NCBI RefSeq assembly: GCF_033568475.1
Contig: NC_133122.1
Span: forward strand, 66,053,442 to 66,117,441
Origin: Henckelia pumila
Lineage: Eukaryota; Streptophyta; Magnoliopsida; Lamiales; Gesneriaceae
Direction: 5' to 3'
Length of the DNA: 64,000 nt
Below the pieces are notes generated by a model that saw nothing but the letters and a program-made list of their open reading frames with translations, ran no database searches and was not told the origin of the DNA. Below, one piece after another: positions 33,673 to 44,295 of the stretch. The position numbers and the translations under genes are program-made. Every line of letters begins with the position of its first letter. Position 1 is the first letter of the stretch.

Positions 33673-34193
33673 CGTTATCAGCACGATCGCTCGAAGGTTC
33701 TTTATAATTTTCGACGCTCCAAAATACAAGAAGAAGTCAAAAATATTCAACAAGTAAGAATATTCATTTTTATTGTTTATATATTTTTATTGTGTATATA
33801 TTAATATATAATATCATGTTATGAAAAAAAAATAAGCTTTTTTAAAAACTTGTTATAAATCCTAGGAGGATGTTAAGACGACATCGCACACTATCGTTAA
33901 GGGATACGACAAGTATAAAAGCCTCTAAGGTTCTTAAACAATATAATCATATTTGTATAATTTCATGTTATTATATAAAAGGTTGTCTATGACACCGATC
34001 TTATAATAATGTGATATGATATACTACACCTGACTTTATACTAACTATATTGATATCACAACAATTCTGATAATAACATGATATTATATATTAAATATAT
34101 ACACAACAAATAAATAAACAATAAAATAAATATTCTTAATTTTTGTTACCTTTTTCTTATGTTTTGGAGCTTGGAAAAATATGGAGGACATTT

Positions 34194-34460
34194 AGAGCTT
34201 CGTGCTGATAACGTGTTGTGAAAAAATAAAAATTTACAGTAAAAAGTAAATATTCCAAAACTCAAAATATATCAAACTCTACAATTTATAATATTTTTCT
34301 CTCAACTCAATTGTATTTTTTATCACAAATGAAGACCTATTTATAGATCCACATTTGAGATTAGTTCAAAAATTAATACATCATCATCTACATCATCACA
34401 CACTAATTTTCCACATTTTACAACTCAATATTCAACATTAAACATTCAATAAAACACGTA
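34194..34460 (-). repeat. Inverted copy of the LTR plus PBS inside the TRIM-like element
   Basis: Reverse complement of the LTR from its AACATTCAATATTG-like part through its CACAACA end, and on into TATCAGCACGA. The first about 45 bp of the LTR are missing. Homology to the leader of the element continues leftward to about 34080. Confidence 0.75.
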
Positions 34461-34503
34461 ATGAAGACAGTCATCATATCACGATCATCATCACAAGGGG
34501 GAG

Positions 34504-34781
34504 TGTTGAAAAATATATTATTATTATTATGTTGAATATTGAATATTGAATGTTGAATGTTGAATATTGAGTTGTAAAATGTGGAAAATTAGTGTGTGAT
34601 GATGTAGATGATGATGTTTTAATTTTTGAACTAATCTCAAATGTGGATCTATAAATAGGTCTTCATTTATGATGAAAAATACAATTGAGTTGAGAGAAAA
34701 ATATTATAAAGTGTAGAATTTGATATATTTTGAGTTTTGGAGTATTTAATTTTTATCGTAAATTTTTACTTTTTCACAACA
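34504..34781 (+). repeat. Right LTR of the TRIM-like element
   Basis: 278 bp, TGTTGAAAAA..CACAACA; partner of 33396-33672. Confidence 0.8.
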
Positions 34782-35098
34782 ATGACAAAATTTTTGAGGA
34801 TTTTCGATTTGGTGAGAAATAAGCACATTAAGAAAAAAATTTGATAAAATAGGAGATCAAATACCTTACAATGATACACAGATAAATTATTAATTTTTGA
34901 ATTAAAAATAACAAAAAATTAAAAAAAATAATTGCTTTAAAAATATTATTTACATATTTATAGAATAATTTTTTATATTAATTACTTAGATTACTTTTAA
35001 AAAGTACTATTAACCTAATTAGAGAACATGTCAAATGTTCACGCGAACATCACAGGGTGCGCACAAAATCCCTGCACACTGGTGTGCAAGGGAACAAG

Positions 35099-35137
<39 letters not shown>

Positions 35138-35784
35138 CCAAAAATCGTTTTAATGGTCAAGAATGAGAAAACCGATTGAATTGGTTTATTGAATTTTTTA
35201 TTTTTTAAAAAAATTAATTTGTTTTATTATGAAAACCTTAAACTAAATATTATATTATATATATCCAGATTATTTGGAAATTTTATTTCATTAAAAATAT
35301 TATTTTAGTAATATTAGATTTTTAGAATTTATTTATTTATTATTTAAAAAACGTATATCTATAATTAATATTTTAAATATTTATGTAGTTATTTTATTTT
35401 CAAACCATAGTAAATAGATATATATATATATTTTAGGTTTTTAAAATTTAAAATATATTATTCACTATATTATATTATATTATATTATATTATATAAACG
35501 ATTTTTCGATTCGACGGTCTGATTAAAACGACTCGATTGATTGGACCTTTTTTAAAAATTAAAGAAGACCAGTTGGATAACCGGTTTAATTAGTTATGAA
35601 AAATTGATTTAAATTACTTATAAAATTATTGATATGAATAAAAATAAGAAATTAAAAATGAAGAAAATAACATTTCAATGTTATTGGTTGGCTTTGCATA
35701 GTGTCGCGCTGCGCCATATGTTATTGGTCGACATTCCTGACTTCCTGGCACGAAGGATGGTTCTCGATTTACAACTCTTCCAAT
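34782..35784. other. Intergenic with a TA microsatellite
   Basis: No gene. (TA)17 lies at 35101-35134, and short TATAT runs occur near 35418 and 35470. The part near 35700-35784 is the 3' flank of the nsLTP pseudogene. Confidence 0.6.
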
Positions 35785-36298
35785 TCAGGTAACCTTGGTG
35801 CAATCAGTAGAAAGGCTGATCGGAGAACGAACGTTGACGCCGCACTGGCGGGGAAGTGCGGCGGCTTTGCTGACATCATACTCATGGTTGAGTAGATGCT
35901 ACCCGCAGGATAGTTGGGTGATGTGGCGGCGCATGATTGGTCAAAATTAATGGGCTCCACGTGAGACCCACTAATTTAGACCAATCATGAGTTACACATC
36001 ACCCCGCAAGGTAGTGTCCTGCGGGCGGCATGTACTAAACCCATACTCAGGGTGTGAGCGTGCAATACCTTTGAGGCAATTGCACACGCTCTGTCGGTCT
36101 CTGGTGGTCCTGGCGGCCGTGTATAGGCCTCTAACCCCGCCGCAGAGGACCCCTGTTGCTTACGTAGTAGACGCATGGATGCAAGTATGAAACCACCGTG
36201 CCGCACACTAGCTGAGCCTCTCCGCCGGGAGCCATGTCCACCAGCACCCACATTAGGAGCAGAATGCAGATCATGCCCCTCATTGCTACTGCTGCCAT
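35785..36298 (-). pseudogene. nsLTP pseudogene, split by a MITE
   Basis: Closest in structure to the nsLTP genes at 40694 and 56016. The start (ATG 36298, MAAVAM), signal-peptide region, GEAQ junction and the VCGTVV start of the mature protein are recognisable. At the CC pair, about 11 bases present in the paralogues are missing, removing the cysteines and shifting frame. A 156-bp MITE (35886-36041) interrupts the second half. The end (CTKVT stop at 35785) is still recognisable. No functional eight-cysteine protein can be made. Confidence 0.88.
35886..36041. mobile_element. MITE copy 1, inside the nsLTP pseudogene
   Basis: Inverted ends share GGTT(G/T)AGTA(G/C)ATGC and CCCGCAGGA over about 27 bp. 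The host sequence CATACTCA is repeated on both sides (35877-35884 and 36042-36049), an 8- to 9-bp target duplication. The core CATGATTGG...CCAATCATGAG is shared with copies at 55054 and 55217. Confidence 0.8.
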
Positions 36299-39200
36299 TT
36301 CAATATTAATTAATTTTGGAATATAATGTATTATGCAATTCTAGCGTGTGTGTGTGTGGAGAAGATGCAGGTATCATGGATAGCATGCTTATAATTAAAG
36401 AGATGATTTGACGGTAGCTTGGATCATGTTACATGTACAAACGAGATTACAAAATACATTTGAAATTACAAAATTATTTTAAATATAATTTTATTTTTTT
36501 GAATCAAAATTTAATTGTTTACCTACAAAAATATTGAGTTTTTTAAGGTAAATTAAAATTTAATTATAAAAAGAAAGATATTATAAGGGTACGATTGTCT
36601 AGTAATAATTAATTAAGCAAAGTGGAGTGCTATTAATACTTTTTTGAGTGTAAATACACTATCCAAAAAAATATAGGTGACTTTGAATTTTTTTTAAAAA
36701 GATTTTCTTACTAAATATAAACAAAAAGTGGAAAGAAAATTTTAAAAACCTATCATTTGTCGGGCATAAATGTTGTTTGGAAGTGAATATATATATTTGA
36801 ATGTTTCGAACTGTTTATCTAAGAAGATATATGCAATATTTGAGCAAGAACACTTGAAATAATTAAGCAAGATACGTACGCTACGTTTTAAACGAGGGAT
36901 CTGTCACAAACTATAACTTGGCTCACCATTTGACATTTTTCAATTATCAATAAAAATCTGATACAAACGTATCGCGCGAACCATTGGCATTGACATATAG
37001 CTGCTTGTGAACTAATGGATAGAGGTGCATGCATGTTTTGACAAGGTAAATCTTGTCAAATAAGAATAAAAAAAATTTAGCTAGATTGTGCCCTCTAAAT
37101 GAATGGTTTTATTTTTAGTAAATTCATTAATGATTTCAATGGTAAATTCCTCATATAATTATTTAGAATATTAATTACTGAAAAAATTATGGTTAAATTT
37201 GGTAATCATTAAACGCAAAAATAACTATAAAAAATTAAAAACTAATTGTTATTTTTATTTTTGTATCAATTTATATTTGTTTATCAAATTTACGTAACAA
37301 ATGATGCTCCGTTTTTATTTTTTACTTTTTATTACACATATTTGTAATTTTTTTTATTATATCTTAAAAAATTAAAATTTTAATTAAGCATAATATCTTC
37401 AAAAAAATTACTAATGTGCAAAAAAATTATTTGTAATGGATGGTTAATATATTTGTATATTTAAAATTTCACAAAATAAAAAATAAAATAAACATAAATT
37501 AATATTTATTATTTATCTAAATTACGTAAATAAAATTCAAATGATGTCTTTATACTATAAAATCAAGTTGTTAATCACCAAAGGATATATTACAAAATAA
37601 AAAATATATATAATAACATAGAAATCTTAATTTTATCTTATATGTTAAGATAATTTGTAAATTATATCAAATTTAAATAAAATTTTGGTAAATCAAAATT
37701 TTTTACATCCATTATTTCATATATTTTCGTGAAAAAAATTTGTCTAATATTTAGCATTTGGGATAAATTATAAATATTTTATGATCAAAATAAAATATTT
37801 TTGTTATTATATATATTTATATGATAAATATTATGAAAAACTTTTAAAAATATTAAACTTTAAGTTGTTGATTATAAAAGTATTGTATTTGATGTTTTTC
37901 AAGGTAGAATAAGATTTTTTATATAAAGGAAAATATTATAAAGGTAATCATGTCTAATAATATATTATTTAAGTAAGGTGTAGTGTTATTAACAATTTTG
38001 GAGTGTTAATATCACTTCCCAATATATAATTATATATATGATAATTGAAAAAAACAGGGTACCAAAATTTTTTGTGCAAGGTCTTTGGTACAAATTTTTT
38101 TAAAAAAACATTTATAGTATATCAACTCGTAATTGTTTGAAAAAAAATGTTTTTTTAATCCTCTATACTTATGTGACTGAAATTTTGGTTTGTTAAATGG
38201 CTAAATGCTAATGTTGTTATAAGAATTGAGTTTCAGTCATCAATCTTCGATTCTTGCATTTTATTTTAGATGTTATGGTCTTGAATGACAATTTTTTTCC
38301 CCCTTTGTGAGAGTGAATATGTGGTACTAGATACATCATCTTATATTGTGAAAAATATATATATAATTGAGTAAAATTAAAATTCAATTAAAATTGTAGT
38401 GTAGTCCGTGGTGGAGCAACATGTTGGAGCTCGGGAGGCCAATTTTTTTTAATTTATATATAAATATATATTTTAATTTTGCAAAATTTTGAATCAATTT
38501 CATATTAGCCCGGGTAATTCGACTAAAAAAATTAAAGGATTTCGAAATTTAAATTTTTAGCACGGGTATTCTTTTAATCCTGGCTGCGTGATTGTAGTGT
38601 CACAAAAAAAAATTGATTACATTAAAAAGGCCGAAGAAGGAAATAAAAACAAATATAAATGATTAAAATTAAACTATGATTTCCCCCAAATGATTTACGA
38701 TAGGTACAAATTAGGTCCATGCAAAAGTGGGTCAGGTCCATGCATTTACCATTTAGGTTAGGGGCTGGGTTGGCAAGCCAACAAAAAGGACAAATTATTA
38801 TCACTATAATGAAGAATACTGAGGCCCATCCCATCCCATCCCGCAATAATGGGCGTGATCATACACTTTACGTCTCAATACATTTCCAGGGCTTTATCAT
38901 TTCGTGTGTATAACGTGATTACCTTTTTCAGATACTACAGCAACTGATGTAATTTTATTCCAGCCCGTGATTACCCTCATCTACATATTCTTGCCAAACA
39001 AATGTTCCATTAATCACGCCACCCATCCCTTGTATGTCACACAAGCTAAGGGTCATTTTCGACCAACAGAAATAGTATAATTTGCAACAGTAAAATTGAT
39101 CATTTCCAGCTTGGTTTCTTGAAATATTCTGAAAATATTCGGGCTTATAATTATTTTATTTATTTCATCATACATAATATACATATATATAAGCATTTGG

Positions 39201-40693
39201 CTTCTTGTACGTATGAATGTCATATCAGTCGGTAATCACATAAAGGCCCACAGTGGATGTCCAAAAGATCATATATATATATATATATATATATATTTGA
39301 GATGAGTCGATCCGATTCATAACTGTTGTAATCAAAAGTAATGATTTTGACATAAAAAATAATAATTTTCATAGTCGAGTATAGTCAGATATATATCTCA
39401 TAAAATTGATCCGTGAGATGAGATCATAAGATTTTTTGTGTTATATTAATTAAGTATCTTGGCTAATTAAAACCAAGTACAAATATTTTATTTTTGTAAA
39501 TAAAAAATACGTGAAATTACAATTGGTTTAATTGTTTATAATCGACTAAACTACTTAAACCAATCAATTAGATATGTCATAAAAAAGCCAAACGTATGCT
39601 ATAGAATAATGTTGAACCCATTAAAATAACCACTTTGATCATTTTAATAGATGGATAAAAATACTCCTTTTTATATTTTAATAAAGTTAATTATTATTTA
39701 ATATTCACTATCATTATTTTTTCAATTTAAAAATATAAATTTATTTTTCGCTGTAGCATGCATAGAGTATTTATGCACTTATCATTCCAGTTTATTTTTT
39801 TTCAATTTAAAAATATATAAAAATTATTTTATTTCTAGCTGTAACATAGATTACTTATATGGACGCGTGATAGATTACTATGAAGACCACCGACACCAGT
39901 TTTTGATTATTTCGAAAATCATTAACGTTGTTAGAGTACCAAAAAAAAAAAAAAAGCACAAGCACCAATTAATACTATGCACAGCGTTGCGTCACGTGCT
40001 ATAATACAATATCCCTGACTCCATCGGATGGCTTCCAATCGGAGCAATCAAGATTCAAGAATTCAAGATTTATTACAAACACTTTCAATTTATTCCTTTA
40101 ATTTCATTAGAAAACAAACTAAAATTACATAACCTTGGATTAGCCGCTACTTGAATATTTTATCCAGTTGAATTGAACCATGGTGGCTGGAAGAATTAAT
40201 TGAACATTTTCCATAGAAAATTAGTACTAGGAATATAATCTAATGCGGTTCGATATATGGTTTAGAATTTAGATCAAGAAAATGGTGCATGACAGGAAAA
40301 AAAGGGCCGGGCCAGTTACCCACTAATTATTATGTATTCTCGTATCAGGTTTGTTTGAGACGACGATTTTTATTACAACATGGGATATGTACGTGTTTCA
40401 TAGTCTTGAATCATGAAGTTACAATGCATATATAATGGCACAAAAGTTGCAGAAAGTACTGAAACATGGCCACGTCATTATATAATGATGATCATAAACT
40501 GAAGTTTAATTAGCTGATTTAACATATATAAAACGTCAACAGAGATTGATAGATTCATGATACATATATATTTCAAGTACGTAGTACGTACATGTAGCGG
40601 GGACGGAGATGGGTTAAAGTCTCTTATTCATTAAAAGTAAAATGAGTATATATAGATCAAGTCTGCATGCGTCACGTACGGTTATATTCGAGT
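36299..40693. other. Long AT-rich intergenic stretch, no gene seen
   Basis: The only structure seen is one diverged AT-rich repeat pair (about 36520-36670 and 37880-38030, sharing words such as ATTATAAGGG/ATTATAAAGG and a GTCTA..TAATAAT block), an (AT)13 microsatellite (39271-39296) and A-runs. Short open frames have no domain. Confidence 0.6.
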
Positions 40694-41047
40694 TCACTGG
40701 ACCTTAGTGCAATCAGTAGAGGGGCTGATATTATACGGAATGCTGACGTGACACTGGCCAGGGAGCGAGGCCGCTCTGCTGATATATGCAGGGTAGGCCT
40801 GTGCAAGACCTTTGAGGCAGTTGCACACGCTCTGCCGGTCAGCGGTGGTCTTTGCGGCCGCGTATAGGCCTTTGACGCCGCCGCAGCAGTTGCCCATAGG
40901 ACCCGAGTTGATGACGTAGGGGATACACGGATTCAAGTCCGACATCACCGTGCCGCACCCGATCTGAGCCTCTCCACTGGGAGCCATGGCCACCACTAGT
41001 AGTACCAACAGAAGAATTAGGGACATCACCTTCATTGCTGCGGCCAT
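40694..41047 (-). CDS. Type I nonspecific lipid-transfer protein (117 aa), single exon
   Basis: Starts MAAAMKVMSL with a strongly hydrophobic signal peptide, probably cleaved at GEA|QIGC, leaving about 90 residues. Cysteine pattern C-X9-C-X12-CC-X19-CXC-X21-C-X13-C, with the family endings SIPYNISPSTDC and TKVQ. The lipid-binding fold is held by four disulfides. Unlike 29593-30044, the reading frame runs straight into the terminal codons, so no intron is needed. All eight cysteines and the start context are intact. The predicted product is a secreted, cell-wall or cuticle lipid carrier; no tissue specificity can be read from the sequence. Confidence 0.94.
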   Translation of the reverse strand: MAAAMKVMSLILLLVLLVVAMAPSGEAQIGCGTVMSDLNPCIPYVINSGPMGNCCGGVKGLYAAAKTTADRQSVCNCLKGLAQAYPAYISRAASLPGQCHVSIPYNISPSTDCTKVQ

Positions 41048-41159
41048 TTAATTCGATCGGGTTATATATGGAAATTAATTAATCAGAAAGTAATATATAT
41101 TATGTAGTGGTTTTAGTGTAGTGTAGTGTGTGTGGAGAAGTTGGGTCACATATGATGTG

Positions 41160-41169
41160 CTTTTATAGA
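41160..41169 (-). promoter_or_regulatory. TATA box of the second nsLTP gene
   Basis: CTCTATAAAA on the minus strand, about 115 bp upstream of the ATG. A short AGCT repeat (41200-41213) lies about 40 bp further upstream. Confidence 0.7.
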
Positions 41170-41213
41170 GAGATTTTACAAGTGGATCGTTACCTATTGC
41201 TAGCTAGCTAGCT

Positions 41214-41951
41214 CGGGAAAAATTAAATTGCACATGTTAGCTCAAGTGGTTTATTCCTCGAATTTAAATATTGAGTTAGTTAATTATACACTACCATAAT
41301 GGTTTTCTTCTGTTGTATCCAAGGATTTAATATTTAATATTATATTGGATGTATTTAACCTTTTTTAAAAAATAAAATAAATTAAATTGCGCCTTGGCTT
41401 CATTGAGGTTTTCAATATTTTGTTTTGGATCTAATTTGACACACCTACTTTTTTATTCTCGACTATTTTGATCAAATTGTTGATGTCACATAAAAAAATG
41501 AAGTTGTTTTAAAAGATGTTGATTTGTCATGCTGTTACATCATCAATCAAACAAAAAAAATATGAAAATGAAATTAGTAGTCTACAAACTAAATTTTAAA
41601 AAGTTAATGAAGCAAAATAAAAAAAAAGTAGACAAATTAAAGGCAAAAAAAAAAAAAAAATCATTTTCCTCTAATAGTCGGTGTGGATGTTAATTAATTA
41701 CGAGGAAATGTTACATGTGCAGTTGGTCGTTGGGGGTGGATTAAATGCCTAGCTGCTGGCTCCATTTTCAGATAATTGATTGTTGTCTTTAACAATTAAC
41801 ATATGTGAAAAGTTCAACCATTTGTGGCACTTAATTAATTACAATAAAGACTTCAGCATGATGATGGTTAACCCATCGAATTATTGTTGATACAGAATCC
41901 AACCTGGTTCAATTGAAGATATAGGTTTGGGTCGAACCACATCCGATGCAC
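41214..41951. other. Upstream intergenic region, no gene seen
   Basis: AT-rich with A-runs near 41625-41660; no gene seen. It ends at the Copia C target duplication. Confidence 0.6.
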
Positions 41952-41956
41952 CAATT

Positions 41957-42507
41957 TGTTGGGCTTGGACTATGTCTCCAATCTTTTGTGTGAAGTTATC
42001 TTGATGTGTGATGGCCCAATATCATCTACTAAGTGGACTGGATAGACGTAGGCCCAAGTAGCAGTTCAAGAATCTGTTAAGAGCAGTTGGCTTCTCAACC
42101 GATCGAAAAAGAAGTCAGCTGGAAGATTGGGTAGAAGAGATATACAAGCAATTACAATCAATACTCACGATCAAGATTGAGAGAAAAAGAAAAATACAAA
42201 GCAGAGGAAGGAAAAGCAGGAATATGAGCCAAGAGTGTATAGATCTTGTTGTATTCTTGGTTCAATTCGTAAACTTGTATTGTAAACTTTCAGTGGTGAT
42301 TCAATAAATCTTTATGGGGTTCCTCCGTGGATGTAAGTCATGCAAATGACTGAACCACGTAATTGATTGTGTCCTTTGTGTTGTTCTTTAGTTTTATCAT
42401 ATTCTGTAGCTGAGTTCTTATCAAGAAGTTTTGGTTTCGGGTTTACTGTTGAATAGACGATTGTGTTCTTGTTGAGTTTGGAATCAAATTCATTGGTTAG
42501 ATCAACA
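41957..42507 (+). repeat. 5' LTR of Copia C
   Basis: 551 bp, TGTTGGGCTT..GATCAACA. It differs from 52635-53184 at only a handful of positions by eye. Confidence 0.92.
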
Positions 42508-42509
42508 AG

Positions 42510-42525
42510 TGGCGCCGTCCGTGGG
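42510..42525 (+). promoter_or_regulatory. Primer-binding site of Copia C, atypical
   Basis: TGGCGCCGTCCGTGGG, two bases after the LTR. This is not the initiator-Met site usual in plant Copia elements; it resembles the site in Tat-type Gypsy elements. Its first bases would pair with a tRNA ending GGCGCCA, possibly tRNA-Asp. Confidence 0.6.
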
Positions 42526-42554
42526 AATTGAATTCACGAATGGGAATTGGAACA

Positions 42555-42648
42555 ATGAAATTCGATATAGAAAAATTCACGGGAAAGAATGACTTCTCAC
42601 TTTGGCGTATCAAGATGTGAGCCATCTTGATCCAGCAAGGATGGTTAG
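42555..42648 (+). pseudogene. Copia C gag, 5' piece
   Basis: Begins MKFDIEKFTGKNDFSLW, a typical Copia gag N-terminus. A TGA (42618-42620) interrupts it where related elements have an arginine codon. Gypsy-2 then cuts it after QQGWL; the frame resumes at 50271. Confidence 0.85.
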
Positions 42649-44120
42649 TGTAGTGACCCTGCATGGAATCACCTACTAACTTGCAACTAATAGCATGCAT
42701 TAAACTTAATACAACAAAATACTTAACAGAGTAAAAACGTGCGGAAACATAATCCATAATTTACATATCAGCTTAGTAATATAATCCAGGCTTAAATCTG
42801 TAGTGATACAACCATATCGAAATTCTTAAAAGTAAACATTATACAGCTAATAAATCGTGCTGTATAAAAACTTTCAAAGCTCCTGCTCCCTAGTCATGCC
42901 TTGAACTACCAGCTCCGTCCATCCTGCGACCTGCCCCATGGAATAGGGTGTCCAAGATAACAACTAGGACGTGAGCGCTACGCCCAGTACATAGACATGA
43001 GTAAACATATGTATATAATGCATGCAACATGATGACTGGTACAGGGTCATCTGAAAAGTCATGCTCAGAACCGGCGCCATATGAGTGCTGCCACCGCACG
43101 GATCAACCTCTGGGTGCAACCACACTCGTCTAGTACACTAGAGTAGACAGACATAAATGCCCCCGCCGTCGCGGTACCCTCAATGACAGACTATCGAGTA
43201 TAGAGCTGAGCGGCTCTATAATCAGGTATAACAAGAAATAGGCTCAACGTGTATATGCACATGACATATGAGTATAGAAAATGGTAAATCATACATCATG
43301 CCATATAATAATGCCAAATAAATGCAACATATAAACATGTATACTCGCTGGCAATCTCAGTCAATGTGTACGTACCTCTAGGCTAGTTCAAGTATAATAG
43401 ATCCTAGGTTCCAAGCCTATATTCAAAAATTCATCGTATCACTACATAAATTCTATAAGCCTTAACTAAGCTAATAAGTACTCCCAAAACTTAAATAGAT
43501 TCCCGGACCATACCTTCGTCCGTAGTTAGCCCTTTGGAGTCGCTAGTCCCGGATGACTATAACCACACCTTGGTTATTCCAGAACCTCTATTATAACCGA
43601 TAGGGCCCTCCGTGTATATCTCACACTATATAACTGAAGAAGGAAACTCGGGAATTCGTAATTGAAAATGAACTCTGAACGGCCCTTTTTATAGCCAAAT
43701 TTCTCGGCCAGGATCAGAACTTCCGATTTCGGGATCGGAGCTTCCGATCCAGCTCATTGCGTGCATGTCTGCCACGCCAGGATCGGAACTTCCGATCTAC
43801 GATCGGAGCTTCCGATCTGCTTTATGATCGACACTTGTCAAAACTCGCGACTGAGTCATCGATCATTTTTGACAGCTGGGGATCGGAACTTCCGTTCCAG
43901 GATCGGAGCTTCCGTTCCGATCGGAGCTTACTATCCGGGATCGGAGCTTACTATCCGGGATCGGAGCTTACTATCCGGGATCGGAACTTACTATCCGACC
44001 CAAAATGAAAAAGCCCAAATTTTACTTCTGAAGTCCAATAACACTCCGAAATTGGTTAAATACCAACCCTTAATCATGTTTAACATATTATTATTTTAAA
44101 ATGGTATCTGGGTTACTACA
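42649..44120 (-). repeat. 3' LTR of Gypsy-2
   Basis: 1,472 bp, TGTAGTGACCCTGC..GGTTACTACA. It has one more GATCGGAGCTTACTATCC unit than the 5' LTR. Confidence 0.93.
43720..44000. repeat. Palindromic and tandem GATCGGA array in the Gypsy-2 3' LTR
   Basis: Several GATCGGAACTTCCGATC palindromes, followed by four tandem GATCGGAGCTTACTATCC-type units in which the right arm has changed to TACTATCC. The matching region at 49875-50143 has three. Confidence 0.85.
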
Positions 44121-44134
44121 TTCTCCCCACCTTT
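44121..44134 (-). promoter_or_regulatory. Polypurine tract of Gypsy-2
   Basis: AAGGTGGGGAGAA on the minus strand, directly against the 3' LTR. Confidence 0.85.
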
Positions 44135-44295
44135 AGATATTTCGTCCGCGAAATAACATCTAAAGACAATAAAGATAACAATATGAAACATCAAACCATG
44201 TCTTATTACAACAACGGTAATTACATCTTATATGGTAATCAAAAATACAAAGCAAACAACTCAGGATATTCTGCTCGCATACGACTCTCAGCTTC

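Larger units (their letters stand above)
33396..34781 (+). mobile_element. TRIM-like non-autonomous LTR element with an internal inverted LTR
   Basis: Direct LTRs 33396-33672 and 34504-34781 (TGTTGAAAA..CACAACA) surround 831 bp without coding capacity. A conserved leader CGTTATCAGCACGA follows the left LTR (PBS position), and a purine tract ACAAGGGGGAG precedes the right LTR. The target duplication is imperfect, ATGAA/ATGAC. The internal region holds a reverse-complement copy of most of the LTR plus the PBS region (about 34080-34460), which makes the first 1.1 kb a large inverted repeat. Confidence 0.8.

Noticed and set aside
38622..38913. Overlapping short frames in the gene-free stretch
   Set aside because: No domain, no context, typical of random AT-rich sequence.
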